Part shown: piece after piece, positions 8,790 to 16,813 of the stretch
How positions within the stretch are numbered: position 1 is the first letter of the stretch
How the letters are laid out: the number at the start of each line of letters is the position of its first letter
Source of the DNA: Lysobacterales bacterium
GTDB taxonomy: Bacteria > Pseudomonadota > Gammaproteobacteria > Xanthomonadales > Rhodanobacteraceae
Reading direction: 5' to 3'
NCBI GenBank assembly: GCA_021324945.1
Contig: JAJPID010000053.1
Span: forward strand, 1 to 37,696
DNA: 37,696 bases
The notes under the pieces: model-generated
The model's input: only the letters and a program-made list of their open reading frames with translations
Databases searched by the model: none
What the model was told of the DNA's origin: nothing
Translations under genes and position numbers: made by a program

Positions 8790-10071
8790 GTCCGAGCAGC
8801 ATCCTCTGCGGATTTTCGAGCTGGTTCTTGACGTCCACCAGGAACAACACGGCGTCCTTGCCGTCGATGATGCGATGGTCGTAGGAAATCGCGATGTACA
8901 TCATCGGCGCGGCGATCACTTGGCCGTCCTCCACCACCGCGCGTTCCTTGATGGTGTGCATGCCGAAGATCGCGCTCTGCGGCGGATTGACGATCGGCGT
9001 GGAGAACAACGAACCGAAGGTGCCGCCGTTGGTGATGGTGAAGGTGCCGCCCTGCAATTCTTCCAGAGTCAAGCCGCCTTCGCGCGCGCGCTTGGCGAAG
9101 TCGCCGATGGCCTTTTCGATCTCGGCGAAGCCCATGTTCTGCGCATCACGCAGCACCGGCGTCACCAGGCCCTTGTCGGTCGATACGGCGACGGAAATGT
9201 CCTGATAGCCGTGATAGATGATGTCGTTGCCGTCCACCGAGGCATTGATGATCGGATGGCGCTTCAGCGCTTCGCACACCGCCCGCACGAAGAAGCTCAT
9301 GAAGCCGAGCTTCACGCCATGCGTCTTCTCGAACTGCTCACCGAACTGCTTGCGCATCGCGACAACTTTCGAAAGGTTGACCTCGTTGAATGAAGTCAGC
9401 ATCGCGATCGAATTCTTAGACTGCATCAGCCGCTCGGCGATGCGAGCGCGCATGCGCGTCATCGGCACTCGTTCTTCGGCGCGTTGGCCTGGAGAACTGG
9501 GAACGGTAGCCGCGCGCGCAGCCGATTGTGGCGCGCGCGCGTAATTCACCAAGTCTTCCTTGGTGACTTGGCCGCCGCGGCCAGTGCCTTCGACTTTGGA
9601 AGTGTCGATTTTTTCCTCCGCCGCCATGCGTTGCGCAGCGGGCGAGAGATTTCGAGAAACAGTTTTTTCGGGCCCTGGAGCCCGAGTCCCAAGTCCGGTT
9701 GCCTGTTCGGCTTTGGCCGCCTCGTTCTTGCCCGCCACCGGCCGCGTGTCGGCCGCGGTTCTCTTCGCCTCATCCTTTTGCGCGGGCGATTCCTTCGGCG
9801 TGGGGTTCGCTTCGGCCGGTGCGGCCTTGGCCGCGCCTTCCTCGATCACCGCAATCACGTCCTGGCTGCCGACCGTATCGCCCTGCTTGGCCCGGATCTC
9901 CTTCAACACGCCGTCGGCGGGCGCGGGCACTTCCAGCACCACCTTGTCGGTTTCCAGATCGACCAGATTCTCGTCGCGTTTGACGGCGTCGCCCGGATTC
10001 TTGTGCCAGCTCGCGATGGTCGCGTCGGAAACGGACTCGGGCAGCACGGGAACTTTCACTTCGATCGACAT
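8785..10071 (-). CDS. sucB: Dihydrolipoyllysine succinyltransferase (E2 of 2-oxoglutarate dehydrogenase)
   Basis: The 428-residue core of the 2-oxoglutarate dehydrogenase complex, transferring the succinyl group to CoA in the TCA cycle. One lipoyl domain covers residues 1-77, with the lipoylated Lys43 in ETDKVVLEV. An Ala/Pro/Lys-rich linker follows (about 78-140). The E1/E3-binding domain comes next (LSPAAQRMAAEEKID, about 142-180), then the catalytic domain with His399 and Asp403 in SYDHRIIDG. A single lipoyl domain is typical for SucB. The ATG at 10071 follows AAGGA. The start lies 95 bases downstream of the sucA stop. The stop codon lies within a 20-bp palindrome. Confidence 0.97.
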   Translation of the reverse strand: MSIEVKVPVLPESVSDATIASWHKNPGDAVKRDENLVDLETDKVVLEVPAPADGVLKEIRAKQGDTVGSQDVIAVIEEGAAKAAPAEANPTPKESPAQKDEAKRTAADTRPVAGKNEAAKAEQATGLGTRAPGPEKTVSRNLSPAAQRMAAEEKIDTSKVEGTGRGGQVTKEDLVNYARAPQSAARAATVPSSPGQRAEERVPMTRMRARIAERLMQSKNSIAMLTSFNEVNLSKVVAMRKQFGEQFEKTHGVKLGFMSFFVRAVCEALKRHPIINASVDGNDIIYHGYQDISVAVSTDKGLVTPVLRDAQNMGFAEIEKAIGDFAKRAREGGLTLEELQGGTFTITNGGTFGSLFSTPIVNPPQSAIFGMHTIKERAVVEDGQVIAAPMMYIAISYDHRIIDGKDAVLFLVDVKNQLENPQRMLLGL

Positions 10072-10166
10072 GGATGGTCCTTGAAAGCGGTTGTTGGTTG
10101 CGGGTCATGGGCATGGGTTGGATCGCGGAAGGTTTTCAACCGACAACCCGCAACCCACCCCCCGCT

Positions 10167-13031
10167 TCACTCCAGTGAATGATCATCGCCCACCTTGCCG
10201 CTCAGCGCCTGTGCGACCAGCGCGTTCTGTTCGACGACGTGGGTGTTGTAATGCCCGCATGCCGGCGCGGGCGAACGCGCGCGGCCGGCGTAGTACAAGC
10301 CGTGCTCGGCGCCAGTACTGGCCTGCAGATGGTGGCGGATCTGGAACCACGCGCCCTGGTTCATCGGCTCTTCCTGGCACCAGATCACTTCTCGCGCCTT
10401 CGGATAGCGCGCAAGCTGCTCGCTCACTTCCAGGCGCGGGAACGGATACAACTGCTCGACGCGGATCAGCGCCACGTCCTCGATCTTTTGTTTCTCCGCG
10501 GCTTCGTACAGGTCGTAATAGACCTTGCCTGAGCACAGCACCACGCGCTTGACCTTCTTCGCGTCGATGTTGCGGGAATCCGGAATCACCAGCTGGAACG
10601 TGCCGTTGGCGAGATCGTCCAGCGAGGAGACCGCCAGCCTGTGGCGCAACAGCGATTTCGGCGTCATCACCACCAGCGGTTTGCGCACGTCGCGCAGCAT
10701 CTGCCGGCGCAGCATGTGGAACATCTGCGCAGGGCTCGTCGGCACGCACACCTGCATGTTGTCCAGCGCGCACAATTGCAGGAAACGCTCGAGACGCGCG
10801 GAAGAATGCTCCGGGCCTTGGCCTTCGTAGCCGTGTGGCAGCAGCAGCACCAGACCGCACAGGCGATCCCATTTGGCTTCGCCCGATGAAATGAACTGGT
10901 CGATCACCACCTGTGCGCCGTTGGCGAAGTCGCCGAACTGCGCTTCCCACAACACCAGCGTGTCGGGATCGGCGGTGGCGAAACCATATTCGAACGCCAT
11001 CACCGCTTCTTCCGACAGCAGCGAATCGATCACCTCCACCGCGACGCCATCGCGCACGTGCTGCAAAGGCGTGTACACGTCGCCGGTCTTCTGGTCGTGC
11101 AGTTCGGCATGGCGATGGAAGAATGTGCCGCGGCCGGTATCCTGTCCGACCAGACGCAGCGCATGGCCTTCGGCGATCAGCGTGGCATAAGCGAGGTTCT
11201 CGGCGTAGCCCCAGTCCAGCGGCAGTTCGCCCTTGGCCATCTTGCGGCGGTCGTCGTAGATCTTGGCGACGCGTGGTTGCATCACGAGGTTCTTCGGCAA
11301 GTCGAGAATTTTCGCCGCCAGTTCATCCAGCGTCTTGTGCGGCAGACCGGTCTTGACTTGCTGCGCGAGGCTGCCGTGCGCAAAGCGGCTCCAGTCCACG
11401 GCGGATTTCAACGCGCCCGGCTTGGCCAGTTCGGTGAGCGGCTGGCCGGCTTCCAGATGCGTACGGTAATCCTCGAAATACTTCTGCGCGTCGCCTTCCG
11501 CGATCAGTCCGCGTTCGACCAGTTTCGCCGCGTACAACTGACGCGTCGGCGGCAATTTCCTGATCACGTCGTACATGATCGGCTGCGTGGCCGAAGGCTC
11601 GTCGGCTTCGTTGTGGCCGTGGCGGCGGTAGCAGACCAGATCGATCACCACATCCTTGTGGAAGCGCTGGCGGAAATCGAACGCCAGCCGCGCGCATTGC
11701 AGCACCGCTTCGGGGTCGTCGCCGTTCACGTGCAGCACCGGCGCGTTGACCATCTTGGCGACGTCGGTGCAGTAGAGCGTGCTGCGGCCTTCGTACGCGG
11801 GTGTGGTGAAACCGATCTGGTTGTTGACCACGATGTGCACGGTGCCGCCGACGCCGAAGCCGCGCGTTTGCGACATGTTGAACAGTTCCATGTTCACGCC
11901 TTGGCCTGAAAGCGCGGCGTCGCCATGGATCAGGATCGGCAGCGCGCACTCGCGTGCCCCATCATGCGCGCGAATCTGCCGCGCGCGTACCGAACCTGCC
12001 ACCACCGGATTGACGATTTCCAGATGCGAAGGGTTGAACGCCAACGCCAGGTGCACGTCGCCGGAAGGCGTGGCGACATCGGCGGAAAAACCCATGTGAT
12101 ATTTCACGTCACCGGAATGGGCCGGATCGTCCGGGTGATCGAACTTGCCTTCGAACTCCTCGAACAATTTCTGCGGCGGCTTGCCCAGCGTGTTGACCAG
12201 CACGTTCAAGCGCCCGCGGTGCGCCATGCCGATCACCAGTTCGCGCACTCCGTCCGCCGCGGCGCGGCGCACCAGATCATCCAGCAACGGGATCAGCGAA
12301 TCGCCGCCTTCCAGTGAAAACCGCTTCTGGCCGACATACTTGGTGTGCAGATAACGCTCGAGGCCGTCGGCGGCGGTGAGTTTCGCCAGCACGCGCTTGC
12401 GCTCGTCGGCGCTGAGTCCTGGATCGCCGCTGGCCTGCTCCAGCCGCGTGTAGATCCAGCGGCGCTGTTCGACATCGCTGATATGCATGAACTCCGCGCC
12501 GATGGTGTTCGCATAGGTCGCCTGCAGACGGTCGCGCAATTCGCGCAGAGTCATGCGCTGATCGCCGCCAGCGAAAGTGCCTGCATCGAACACGGTATCG
12601 AGATCGGAATCGGCGAGGCCGTGGAAAGCCAGGTTCAGATCCGGCGCCGGCATTTTCGGCGCGATCGCCAGCGGATCGAGATCGGCGGCCAAGTGTCCGC
12701 GCGAGCGATAGGCAGTCAGCAGCCGCAGCACACCGGCCTGCTTGCGCGCGTGCGCTTCGTCGACGGGAGACGTGTTGATCAACCCCGGCCGGGCATGGCC
12801 GTTCAACTTTTGCGCGCGCTCGATGCGGGCGATCGCTTCGCTGTGCGACACGTCGCCGCGGCCCTTGAAACCGTCGAAATAGCCGCGCCATTGCGCCGGC
12901 ACGGAAGCTGGATCGCGCAGCCAGTCCTCGTACAACTGCTCGACGTAAGCAGCGTTGCCGCCCGCCAGCGGAGAAGATTCCAGGAATTGCTGCGGCGAGA
13001 CCTGCCGCGGCCGATTGTCGCTGTCGCTCAC
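10167..13031 (-). CDS. sucA: 2-oxoglutarate dehydrogenase E1
   Basis: The 954-residue thiamine-diphosphate decarboxylase starting the 2-oxoglutarate dehydrogenase reaction (E. coli SucA is 933). The N-terminal E2-binding arm contains SPLAGGNAAYVEQLYEDWL. The MAHRGRLNVLVN motif is present. The thiamine-diphosphate region runs from GDAALSGQG to NNQIGFTT (about residues 368-405). The transketolase-like C-terminal half includes HGYEGQGPEHSSARLERFL. The start codon is GTG (13031); an ATG 5 bases upstream is out of frame. The gene heads the sucA-sucB-lpd cluster. Upstream lie a TATAAT -10 and two tandem hairpin repeats that may shape expression. Confidence 0.97.
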   Translation of the reverse strand: MSDSDNRPRQVSPQQFLESSPLAGGNAAYVEQLYEDWLRDPASVPAQWRGYFDGFKGRGDVSHSEAIARIERAQKLNGHARPGLINTSPVDEAHARKQAGVLRLLTAYRSRGHLAADLDPLAIAPKMPAPDLNLAFHGLADSDLDTVFDAGTFAGGDQRMTLRELRDRLQATYANTIGAEFMHISDVEQRRWIYTRLEQASGDPGLSADERKRVLAKLTAADGLERYLHTKYVGQKRFSLEGGDSLIPLLDDLVRRAAADGVRELVIGMAHRGRLNVLVNTLGKPPQKLFEEFEGKFDHPDDPAHSGDVKYHMGFSADVATPSGDVHLALAFNPSHLEIVNPVVAGSVRARQIRAHDGARECALPILIHGDAALSGQGVNMELFNMSQTRGFGVGGTVHIVVNNQIGFTTPAYEGRSTLYCTDVAKMVNAPVLHVNGDDPEAVLQCARLAFDFRQRFHKDVVIDLVCYRRHGHNEADEPSATQPIMYDVIRKLPPTRQLYAAKLVERGLIAEGDAQKYFEDYRTHLEAGQPLTELAKPGALKSAVDWSRFAHGSLAQQVKTGLPHKTLDELAAKILDLPKNLVMQPRVAKIYDDRRKMAKGELPLDWGYAENLAYATLIAEGHALRLVGQDTGRGTFFHRHAELHDQKTGDVYTPLQHVRDGVAVEVIDSLLSEEAVMAFEYGFATADPDTLVLWEAQFGDFANGAQVVIDQFISSGEAKWDRLCGLVLLLPHGYEGQGPEHSSARLERFLQLCALDNMQVCVPTSPAQMFHMLRRQMLRDVRKPLVVMTPKSLLRHRLAVSSLDDLANGTFQLVIPDSRNIDAKKVKRVVLCSGKVYYDLYEAAEKQKIEDVALIRVEQLYPFPRLEVSEQLARYPKAREVIWCQEEPMNQGAWFQIRHHLQASTGAEHGLYYAGRARSPAPACGHYNTHVVEQNALVAQALSGKVGDDHSLE

Positions 13032-13077
13032 GCCATCACCGTTTTGCTTCGAAACCGGCCGCGCGGGCCGACTTTCG

Positions 13078-13083
13078 ATTATA
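13078..13083 (-). promoter_or_regulatory. Candidate -10 box of sucA
   Basis: On the minus strand this reads TATAAT, a perfect -10, about 47 bases before the sucA GTG. No good -35 is seen at 16 to 18 bases; TTGAAC lies about 25 bases away. The promoter may need an activator. Confidence 0.4.
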
Positions 13084-13116
13084 ACGATTTGGTGCTGCGG
13101 TGCGGCATGTTCAAGC

Positions 13117-13216
13117 GATCATCCATGATCTCCGCTCGGCCTGACATTCGGGGTCCATGTCTGCGTCCGGTATTGGAAAGCGCACGAGTGGCCATCCATG
13201 GCCTCACGTTCAATAT
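13117..13216 (+). repeat. Hairpin repeat, tandem copy 1 (upstream of sucA)
   Basis: The unit opens with GATCATCCATGATC (13117-13130, a hairpin with a TCCA loop), followed by TCCGCTCGG. It closes with GTGGCCATCCATGGCC (13188-13203, again a TCCA loop), followed by TCACGTTCAA. Copy 2 begins 103 bases later with the same order of parts. Together the two copies fill most of the 319-base gap between the GNAT gene and sucA; no gene is seen in that gap. Confidence 0.7.
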
Positions 13217-13219
13217 TAC

Positions 13220-13325
13220 GATCATCCGTGATCGCCGCTTGGTCACAGATCCGGGAGCAGCGATTCCTTCGCTCGCTTGAAGCCCAAAAGTGGCCATCCT
13301 TGGCCACACTTCTCAACAAGCGCAT
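13220..13325 (+). repeat. Hairpin repeat, tandem copy 2 (upstream of sucA)
   Basis: Parts in order: hairpin GATCATCCGTGATC (13220-13233), GCCGCTTG, GTCACA, 12 bases, GCGATTCCTTCGC, then hairpin GTGGCCA-TCCT-TGGCCAC (13290-13307), then ACTTCTCAACAA. The same series occurs on the opposite strand at 21655-21757, with compensating changes in the second stem. In both places the first hairpin faces the start of the next gene. Confidence 0.75.
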
Positions 13326-13350
13326 TAGACAGACAGAGCCGCCCCACGAC

Positions 13351-14328
13351 TCAAAGGCCCAGAGGCCGCAGCTCGCTCATCGGTTCCGAGCGCTCCCAGA
13401 CTTGGTCGAAGAATGCCTCCAGCTGCGCGGCGCGGCCGGGTGCGCACGTCGAACCGACGCTCTCCATCCGTTGCGCGATCGGGCGGAGCAGATAAGCACC
13501 AACGTCCGTGCACATGAAGGCCGAAGGATATTCGCAATCCACATCCTCGACCGGTCGGCGGAACTGGATCACCGAAGGCAATCTCTGCGCCAGCTCCAGC
13601 ATGCGATTGCCTTCACGCTGCGCACGCACAATACTTTGCGCGATCACCCGGATTGAAGCGCCCCGTCCGGAAATCGCGATGCGGCGCAGCTCGACCAGGC
13701 ACGCCGAATCGTCCAGCAACACCGGATCGAGCTCGCGCACCAGGATGCGCAAAACGTGACGCGCGCCGCGCAGCACGGTGAGCGTGGCTTCGATCAGTTG
13801 CTCCCGTGTCTGCACGCTCAGCACCCTCGCGGCGGGACGCGGCGCGGGCGGTGGACGCGGTGGTGCCGGCGAGGCATCCAGTTGCAGTCGCATCAGCCGA
13901 TGCGGAATGCCGGCTTCCTCGAATTCATCGCCTGCGATTTCAAAACCGTGCTTGAGATAAAAGCCCGTCGCATCCGCCCGCGCATGCAGTTGTACCTCTC
14001 GCAATCCGCGCGCACGTGCCTGCTCCAGCAGCAGCCGCAAGATCGATGCGCCCACACCGGAACGGCGCCACTCCGGCAGCACCGCCATCCTTCCGATCTT
14101 GCCGTCCGCTGTGAGGCGTCCTGTGCCCACGGGGTTTTGCTCGGGTCCGCGCGCCAGCACGTGCGTACTGCGCGGATCGTCTTCATCCACCTCCATCTCG
14201 AGCGGCACATTCTGCTCGCGCACGAACACTTCTTCGCGCAGCGCGCACAAATCGGCGCGGTCGCGTCCATTGCCCCAGTCGGCGGTTTCGAGGAAGAAAT
14301 CGTCGCGGATCATGGAGCTCTTGGCCAT
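13351..14328 (-). CDS. GNAT acetyltransferase with extra C-terminal domain
   Basis: A 325-residue two-part protein. Residues 1 to about 155 are a GNAT N-acetyltransferase fold: LREEVFVREQNVP is typical of the ElaA/YjcF-like subgroup, RRSGVGASIL is the acetyl-CoA loop, and FYLKHGFEIAGDEFEEAGIPH is the conserved end of the domain. A Pro/Ala-rich linker (about 155-170) leads to a C-terminal domain of some 150 residues that I recall from homologues only as a domain of unknown function. The acceptor is unknown. Start choice is uncertain: ATG at 14328 has a weak ribosome-binding site, while ATG at 14313 has AAGAG before it. It lies downstream of the RoxA-type gene on the same strand, 40 bases away. 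Confidence 0.85.
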   Translation of the reverse strand: MAKSSMIRDDFFLETADWGNGRDRADLCALREEVFVREQNVPLEMEVDEDDPRSTHVLARGPEQNPVGTGRLTADGKIGRMAVLPEWRRSGVGASILRLLLEQARARGLREVQLHARADATGFYLKHGFEIAGDEFEEAGIPHRLMRLQLDASPAPPRPPPAPRPAARVLSVQTREQLIEATLTVLRGARHVLRILVRELDPVLLDDSACLVELRRIAISGRGASIRVIAQSIVRAQREGNRMLELAQRLPSVIQFRRPVEDVDCEYPSAFMCTDVGAYLLRPIAQRMESVGSTCAPGRAAQLEAFFDQVWERSEPMSELRPLGL

Positions 14329-14368
14329 GGACGGCAGCTCTCGCTGGGGCCGTCATTGTATGCCCCGT

Positions 14369-15616
14369 TCAGCGCTTGCGCCGAGACAGATCTCCCGCAT
14401 CGAGCAAATTCGTCAACAACGTCACACCAGCGCTGCGCAAGGGCAGTTTCGCGAGCCGTGCGCCCTCTAGCGTGCGCTCACGTCCGCACAGTGCCCGCGC
14501 CCACGCGACGGGACAGGCGTATTGCTCGCCGGAAACGTACAGGATCCCACCGTGGGCCCCGCGCCGCCAAGCGAAGCGGCTCCAGGGATTGCGCCGGAAA
14601 ACGCTGTGCGGCAATTCGACTGCCAGCTTCACCGCGTTCGTTTTGCGTTTCGGCGGCATGGCCTCGCGTCCGCTGCGGTAGGCCGTGATGAAACGGCCGA
14701 AAAAATCCGCGAACGTTTCCGCATCCATCATTCGTAAGGCGGGCCCGAGTGCCACGCGCGCACGTCGCAACGCGTCGTCATCAATTTCACCCGATTGGTT
14801 CGCGGGCCGCAGATCGGGATCGGCGTAGCGCTGCGATTCGGGCAGGTCGGCCGCGACCTGTTCGGCGAATGCCACCAGCAGTTCTGCGCTCGATGGGGCC
14901 CGCATGCCGATCGAGAACGTCATGCATTCCCCGATTGCGATGCCGTCGTGCGGCACCCCCGGCGGCAGATACAGCATGTCGCCGGGATCGAGCGTCCAGT
15001 CATGCGTCGGATGGAATTCTCGCAGCAGTTTCAATTCGACGTCGTCACGGAATTCATGTGAAGCGCGCGGGGCGGTACTGATGCGCCAGCGCCTTCGTCC
15101 GGAACCTTGCAGAAGAAACACGTCATATTGATCGACGTGCGCGCCGACGCCGCCGCCATCGGTGGCGTAGCTCACCATCACGTCGTCGATGCGCCAGCTC
15201 GGCAGAAAGTCGAAACGGTCGAGCAGGATGGCGACGTCCGCGTCCCACTTATCCACGTCCTGCACCAGCAGGGTCCAGTGCGATTCCGGAAGCTTCGCGA
15301 AATCGGATTCGGAAAAGGGGCCGGTGCGCACGATCCAACCGTCATTCCGGACGCCGCCAAGCGCGTTTCGTTCCCGTTGCGAATGGCTCCGGCACGAGGA
15401 CGAGATTGTGTGTCCTCGCGTCACGATTCGTGCAAGCACGCCTTCCATACACGCCAGCCCCGCCAGATCATCCGCCGACAGCGGCGAAACAAAACCCGCG
15501 AACGCATTGCGGATCAGCAGCGGCCGCTTCTGCCAGTAATCTCGCAGGAAGCGCGCGGGCGGCATGCCGAGCGGTTGATGCGTATCGCCCCGGACCTCGA
15601 TCGGCGGCGGGTTCAT
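14369..15616 (-). CDS. roxA: RoxA/YcfD-type ribosomal oxygenase (JmjC/cupin)
   Basis: A 415-residue Fe(II)/2-oxoglutarate oxygenase. E. coli YcfD hydroxylates an arginine of ribosomal protein L16, and that substrate is inferred here. The iron ligands are His160 and Asp162 (AHVDQYDVF) and His223 (PPGVPHDG). The N-terminal RDYWQKRPLLIRNAF and the C-terminal winged-helix region fit the family. Residues about 68-90 (bases 15347-15415) appear to be an insertion of roughly 23 residues between ARIVTR and NDGWIVRTGPF compared with what I remember of the family. The ATG at 15616 overlaps the HxlR-type gene's TGA as ATGA, which decides the start and implies translational coupling. Confidence 0.92.
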   Translation of the reverse strand: MNPPPIEVRGDTHQPLGMPPARFLRDYWQKRPLLIRNAFAGFVSPLSADDLAGLACMEGVLARIVTRGHTISSSCRSHSQRERNALGGVRNDGWIVRTGPFSESDFAKLPESHWTLLVQDVDKWDADVAILLDRFDFLPSWRIDDVMVSYATDGGGVGAHVDQYDVFLLQGSGRRRWRISTAPRASHEFRDDVELKLLREFHPTHDWTLDPGDMLYLPPGVPHDGIAIGECMTFSIGMRAPSSAELLVAFAEQVAADLPESQRYADPDLRPANQSGEIDDDALRRARVALGPALRMMDAETFADFFGRFITAYRSGREAMPPKRKTNAVKLAVELPHSVFRRNPWSRFAWRRGAHGGILYVSGEQYACPVAWARALCGRERTLEGARLAKLPLRSAGVTLLTNLLDAGDLSRRKR

Positions 15617-16005
15617 CGCGCGCGGGCCTTTCGCCGCGGCGCGTGCGTTCCGCCGTTCTTCTCCCATTGCTGGATCAGCTTGCGGCCGACATGCGCGAGC
15701 GCCTCGATCGCCGGCAGCAGTTCGCGGCCGAGGTCGGTCAACGCATATTCGGCCGAAGGCGGTGAGGTGTTCAGAAGCCCGCGCGTGACCAGACCGCGCG
15801 CTTCCAGTTCGTGCAGACGTGCGCTCAACACGCGCGCGGAAATGCGCGGGATGTCGTGGCGAAGTTCGCCGAAGCGGCGCGGGCCGCCGCTCAAATACCA
15901 GACCACGTTCGGCGCCCAGGCACCGCGCAGTAGCGAGAGCGTTTCGGTGAGCGGGCAGATCGGCGGCAGCGCGCCGACGCGGCTTTTTCTCAATGGCAGG
16001 CCCAT
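15613..16005 (-). CDS. HxlR-family winged-helix regulator
   Basis: A 130-residue MarR-like DNA-binding protein. Family hallmarks in order are Cys17 in PPICPLTETLSLLRG, GPRRFGELRHDIPRISARVLSARL (seen as two overlapping blocks), the wing LEARGLVTR, and the PPSAEYALTDLGREL end. In several HxlR proteins the N-terminal cysteine senses quinones, diamide or aldehydes. That role here is inferred. It is transcribed divergently from a glutathione transferase gene and overlaps the RoxA-type gene downstream by 4 bases. It probably represses its own operon and perhaps the transferase through the shared 145-base region. The ATG at 16005 has only a weak ribosome-binding site. Confidence 0.88.
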   Translation of the reverse strand: MGLPLRKSRVGALPPICPLTETLSLLRGAWAPNVVWYLSGGPRRFGELRHDIPRISARVLSARLHELEARGLVTRGLLNTSPPSAEYALTDLGRELLPAIEALAHVGRKLIQQWEKNGGTHAPRRKARAR

Positions 16006-16054
16006 GATGCGCTTCGAGCGGTTACTCGGCGGTTACCACATTCTACAGCTAACC

Positions 16055-16070
16055 ATACGTAATCAGGTAT
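16055..16070. promoter_or_regulatory. Candidate HxlR operator
   Basis: ATAC-N8-GTAT, an inverted repeat within the divergent hxlR/gst region. HxlR-family sites are often of the TAC..GTA kind. A wider pair, GGTTAC (16031-16036) and GTAACC (16077-16082), brackets it off-centre. The assignment is inference. Confidence 0.4.
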
Positions 16071-16150
16071 CAATCAGTAACCAAGTGGCGATAGGATATC
16101 AGGATCGCCGCCGACTGGCGGCGGATCATGGAAACACCAAGGAGGAAACC

Positions 16151-16774
16151 ATGAAGCTTTATTACTCGGCAGGCGCGTGCTCGCTCTCACCGCACATCGT
16201 GGCGCGGGAACTCGGTTTGCCGCTGCAACTGGAGAAAGTGGATACGCAGGCCAAGCGCACCGCTTCCGGGCAAGATTTCTGGCAGATCAATCCGAAGGGC
16301 TACGTGCCTGCGCTGGAACTGGACGACGGCGAGCGGCTGACCGAAGGCCCGGCGATCGTGCAGTACCTGGCCGACCTGAAGCCGGAGAAAGGCTTGGCGC
16401 CTGCGAACGGCACACTCGCGCGTTATCGCTTGCAGGAGATGCTGGGTTATATCAACTCTGAGCTCCACAAAACTTATAGCCCGCTCTTCAAGAAAGACAC
16501 GCCGGAGCAGACGCGGGCGGAACGCAAGGAATATCTGCGCAAGCGTTACGCGCTGATCGAGGACATCCTGGCGAAGCAGACGTGGTTGCTGGGCGACCAC
16601 TTCACCGTGGCGGACGCGTACCTGTTCACCGTCACCAACTGGGCGCGTCACGTCGATCTCGATCTGTCGGAATTCAAGGCGCTGAATGCGTTCCAGCAGC
16701 GCGTGGCCGCACGGCCGGCCGTGCTGGCGGCGATGCAGGAAGAAGGCTTGATCAAGCGCAGTGACGCGGCTTGA
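16151..16774 (+). CDS. gstA: Glutathione S-transferase, beta class
   Basis: A 207-residue cytosolic transferase joining glutathione to electrophiles and reducing some peroxides. The N-terminal thioredoxin-fold domain (1-80) carries the beta-class Cys10 in AGACSLSPHI. NPKGYVPALELDD and EGPAIVQYLAD are the glutathione-site motifs. The all-helical domain has ELHKTYSPLF, containing the conserved His seen as His106 in E. coli GstA. WLLGDHFTVADAYLF is the folding motif. AAGGAGG lies directly before the ATG at 16151, which rules out the longer open frame from 15107. It is divergent from the HxlR gene, a plausible regulator. The stop is followed by a strong stem without a T tract. Confidence 0.95.
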   Translation: MKLYYSAGACSLSPHIVARELGLPLQLEKVDTQAKRTASGQDFWQINPKGYVPALELDDGERLTEGPAIVQYLADLKPEKGLAPANGTLARYRLQEMLGYINSELHKTYSPLFKKDTPEQTRAERKEYLRKRYALIEDILAKQTWLLGDHFTVADAYLFTVTNWARHVDLDLSEFKALNAFQQRVAARPAVLAAMQEEGLIKRSDAA

Positions 16775-16782
16775 TCTTCCCT

Positions 16783-16811
16783 CCGGGTGGCAGGCAGCGC
16801 CTGCCACCCGG
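16783..16811. terminator. Strong stem-loop between convergent gst and PQQ gene
   Basis: CCGGGTGGCAGGC (16783-16795) pairs perfectly with GCCTGCCACCCGG (16799-16811) around a 3-base loop. There is no T tract on either strand, so it may act as a Rho-independent terminator poorly, or block RNA decay from both 3' ends. Confidence 0.55.
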
Positions 16812-16813
16812 GT

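Noticed and set aside
12345-13280. 311-codon plus-strand frame across sucA's 5' end and the repeats
   Set aside because: Mostly antisense to sucA and continues through the hairpin repeats; no protein-like pattern.
13117-13325. CRISPR array in the sucA upstream region
   Set aside because: Only two 103-base units with diverged interiors and hairpins of differing sequence; no identical short repeats with unique spacers and no cas genes.
15107-16150. N-terminal extension of the GST gene
   Set aside because: The open frame is continuous, but it runs antisense to the roxA and hxlR genes, and AAGGAGG plus the family start fix the ATG at 16151.
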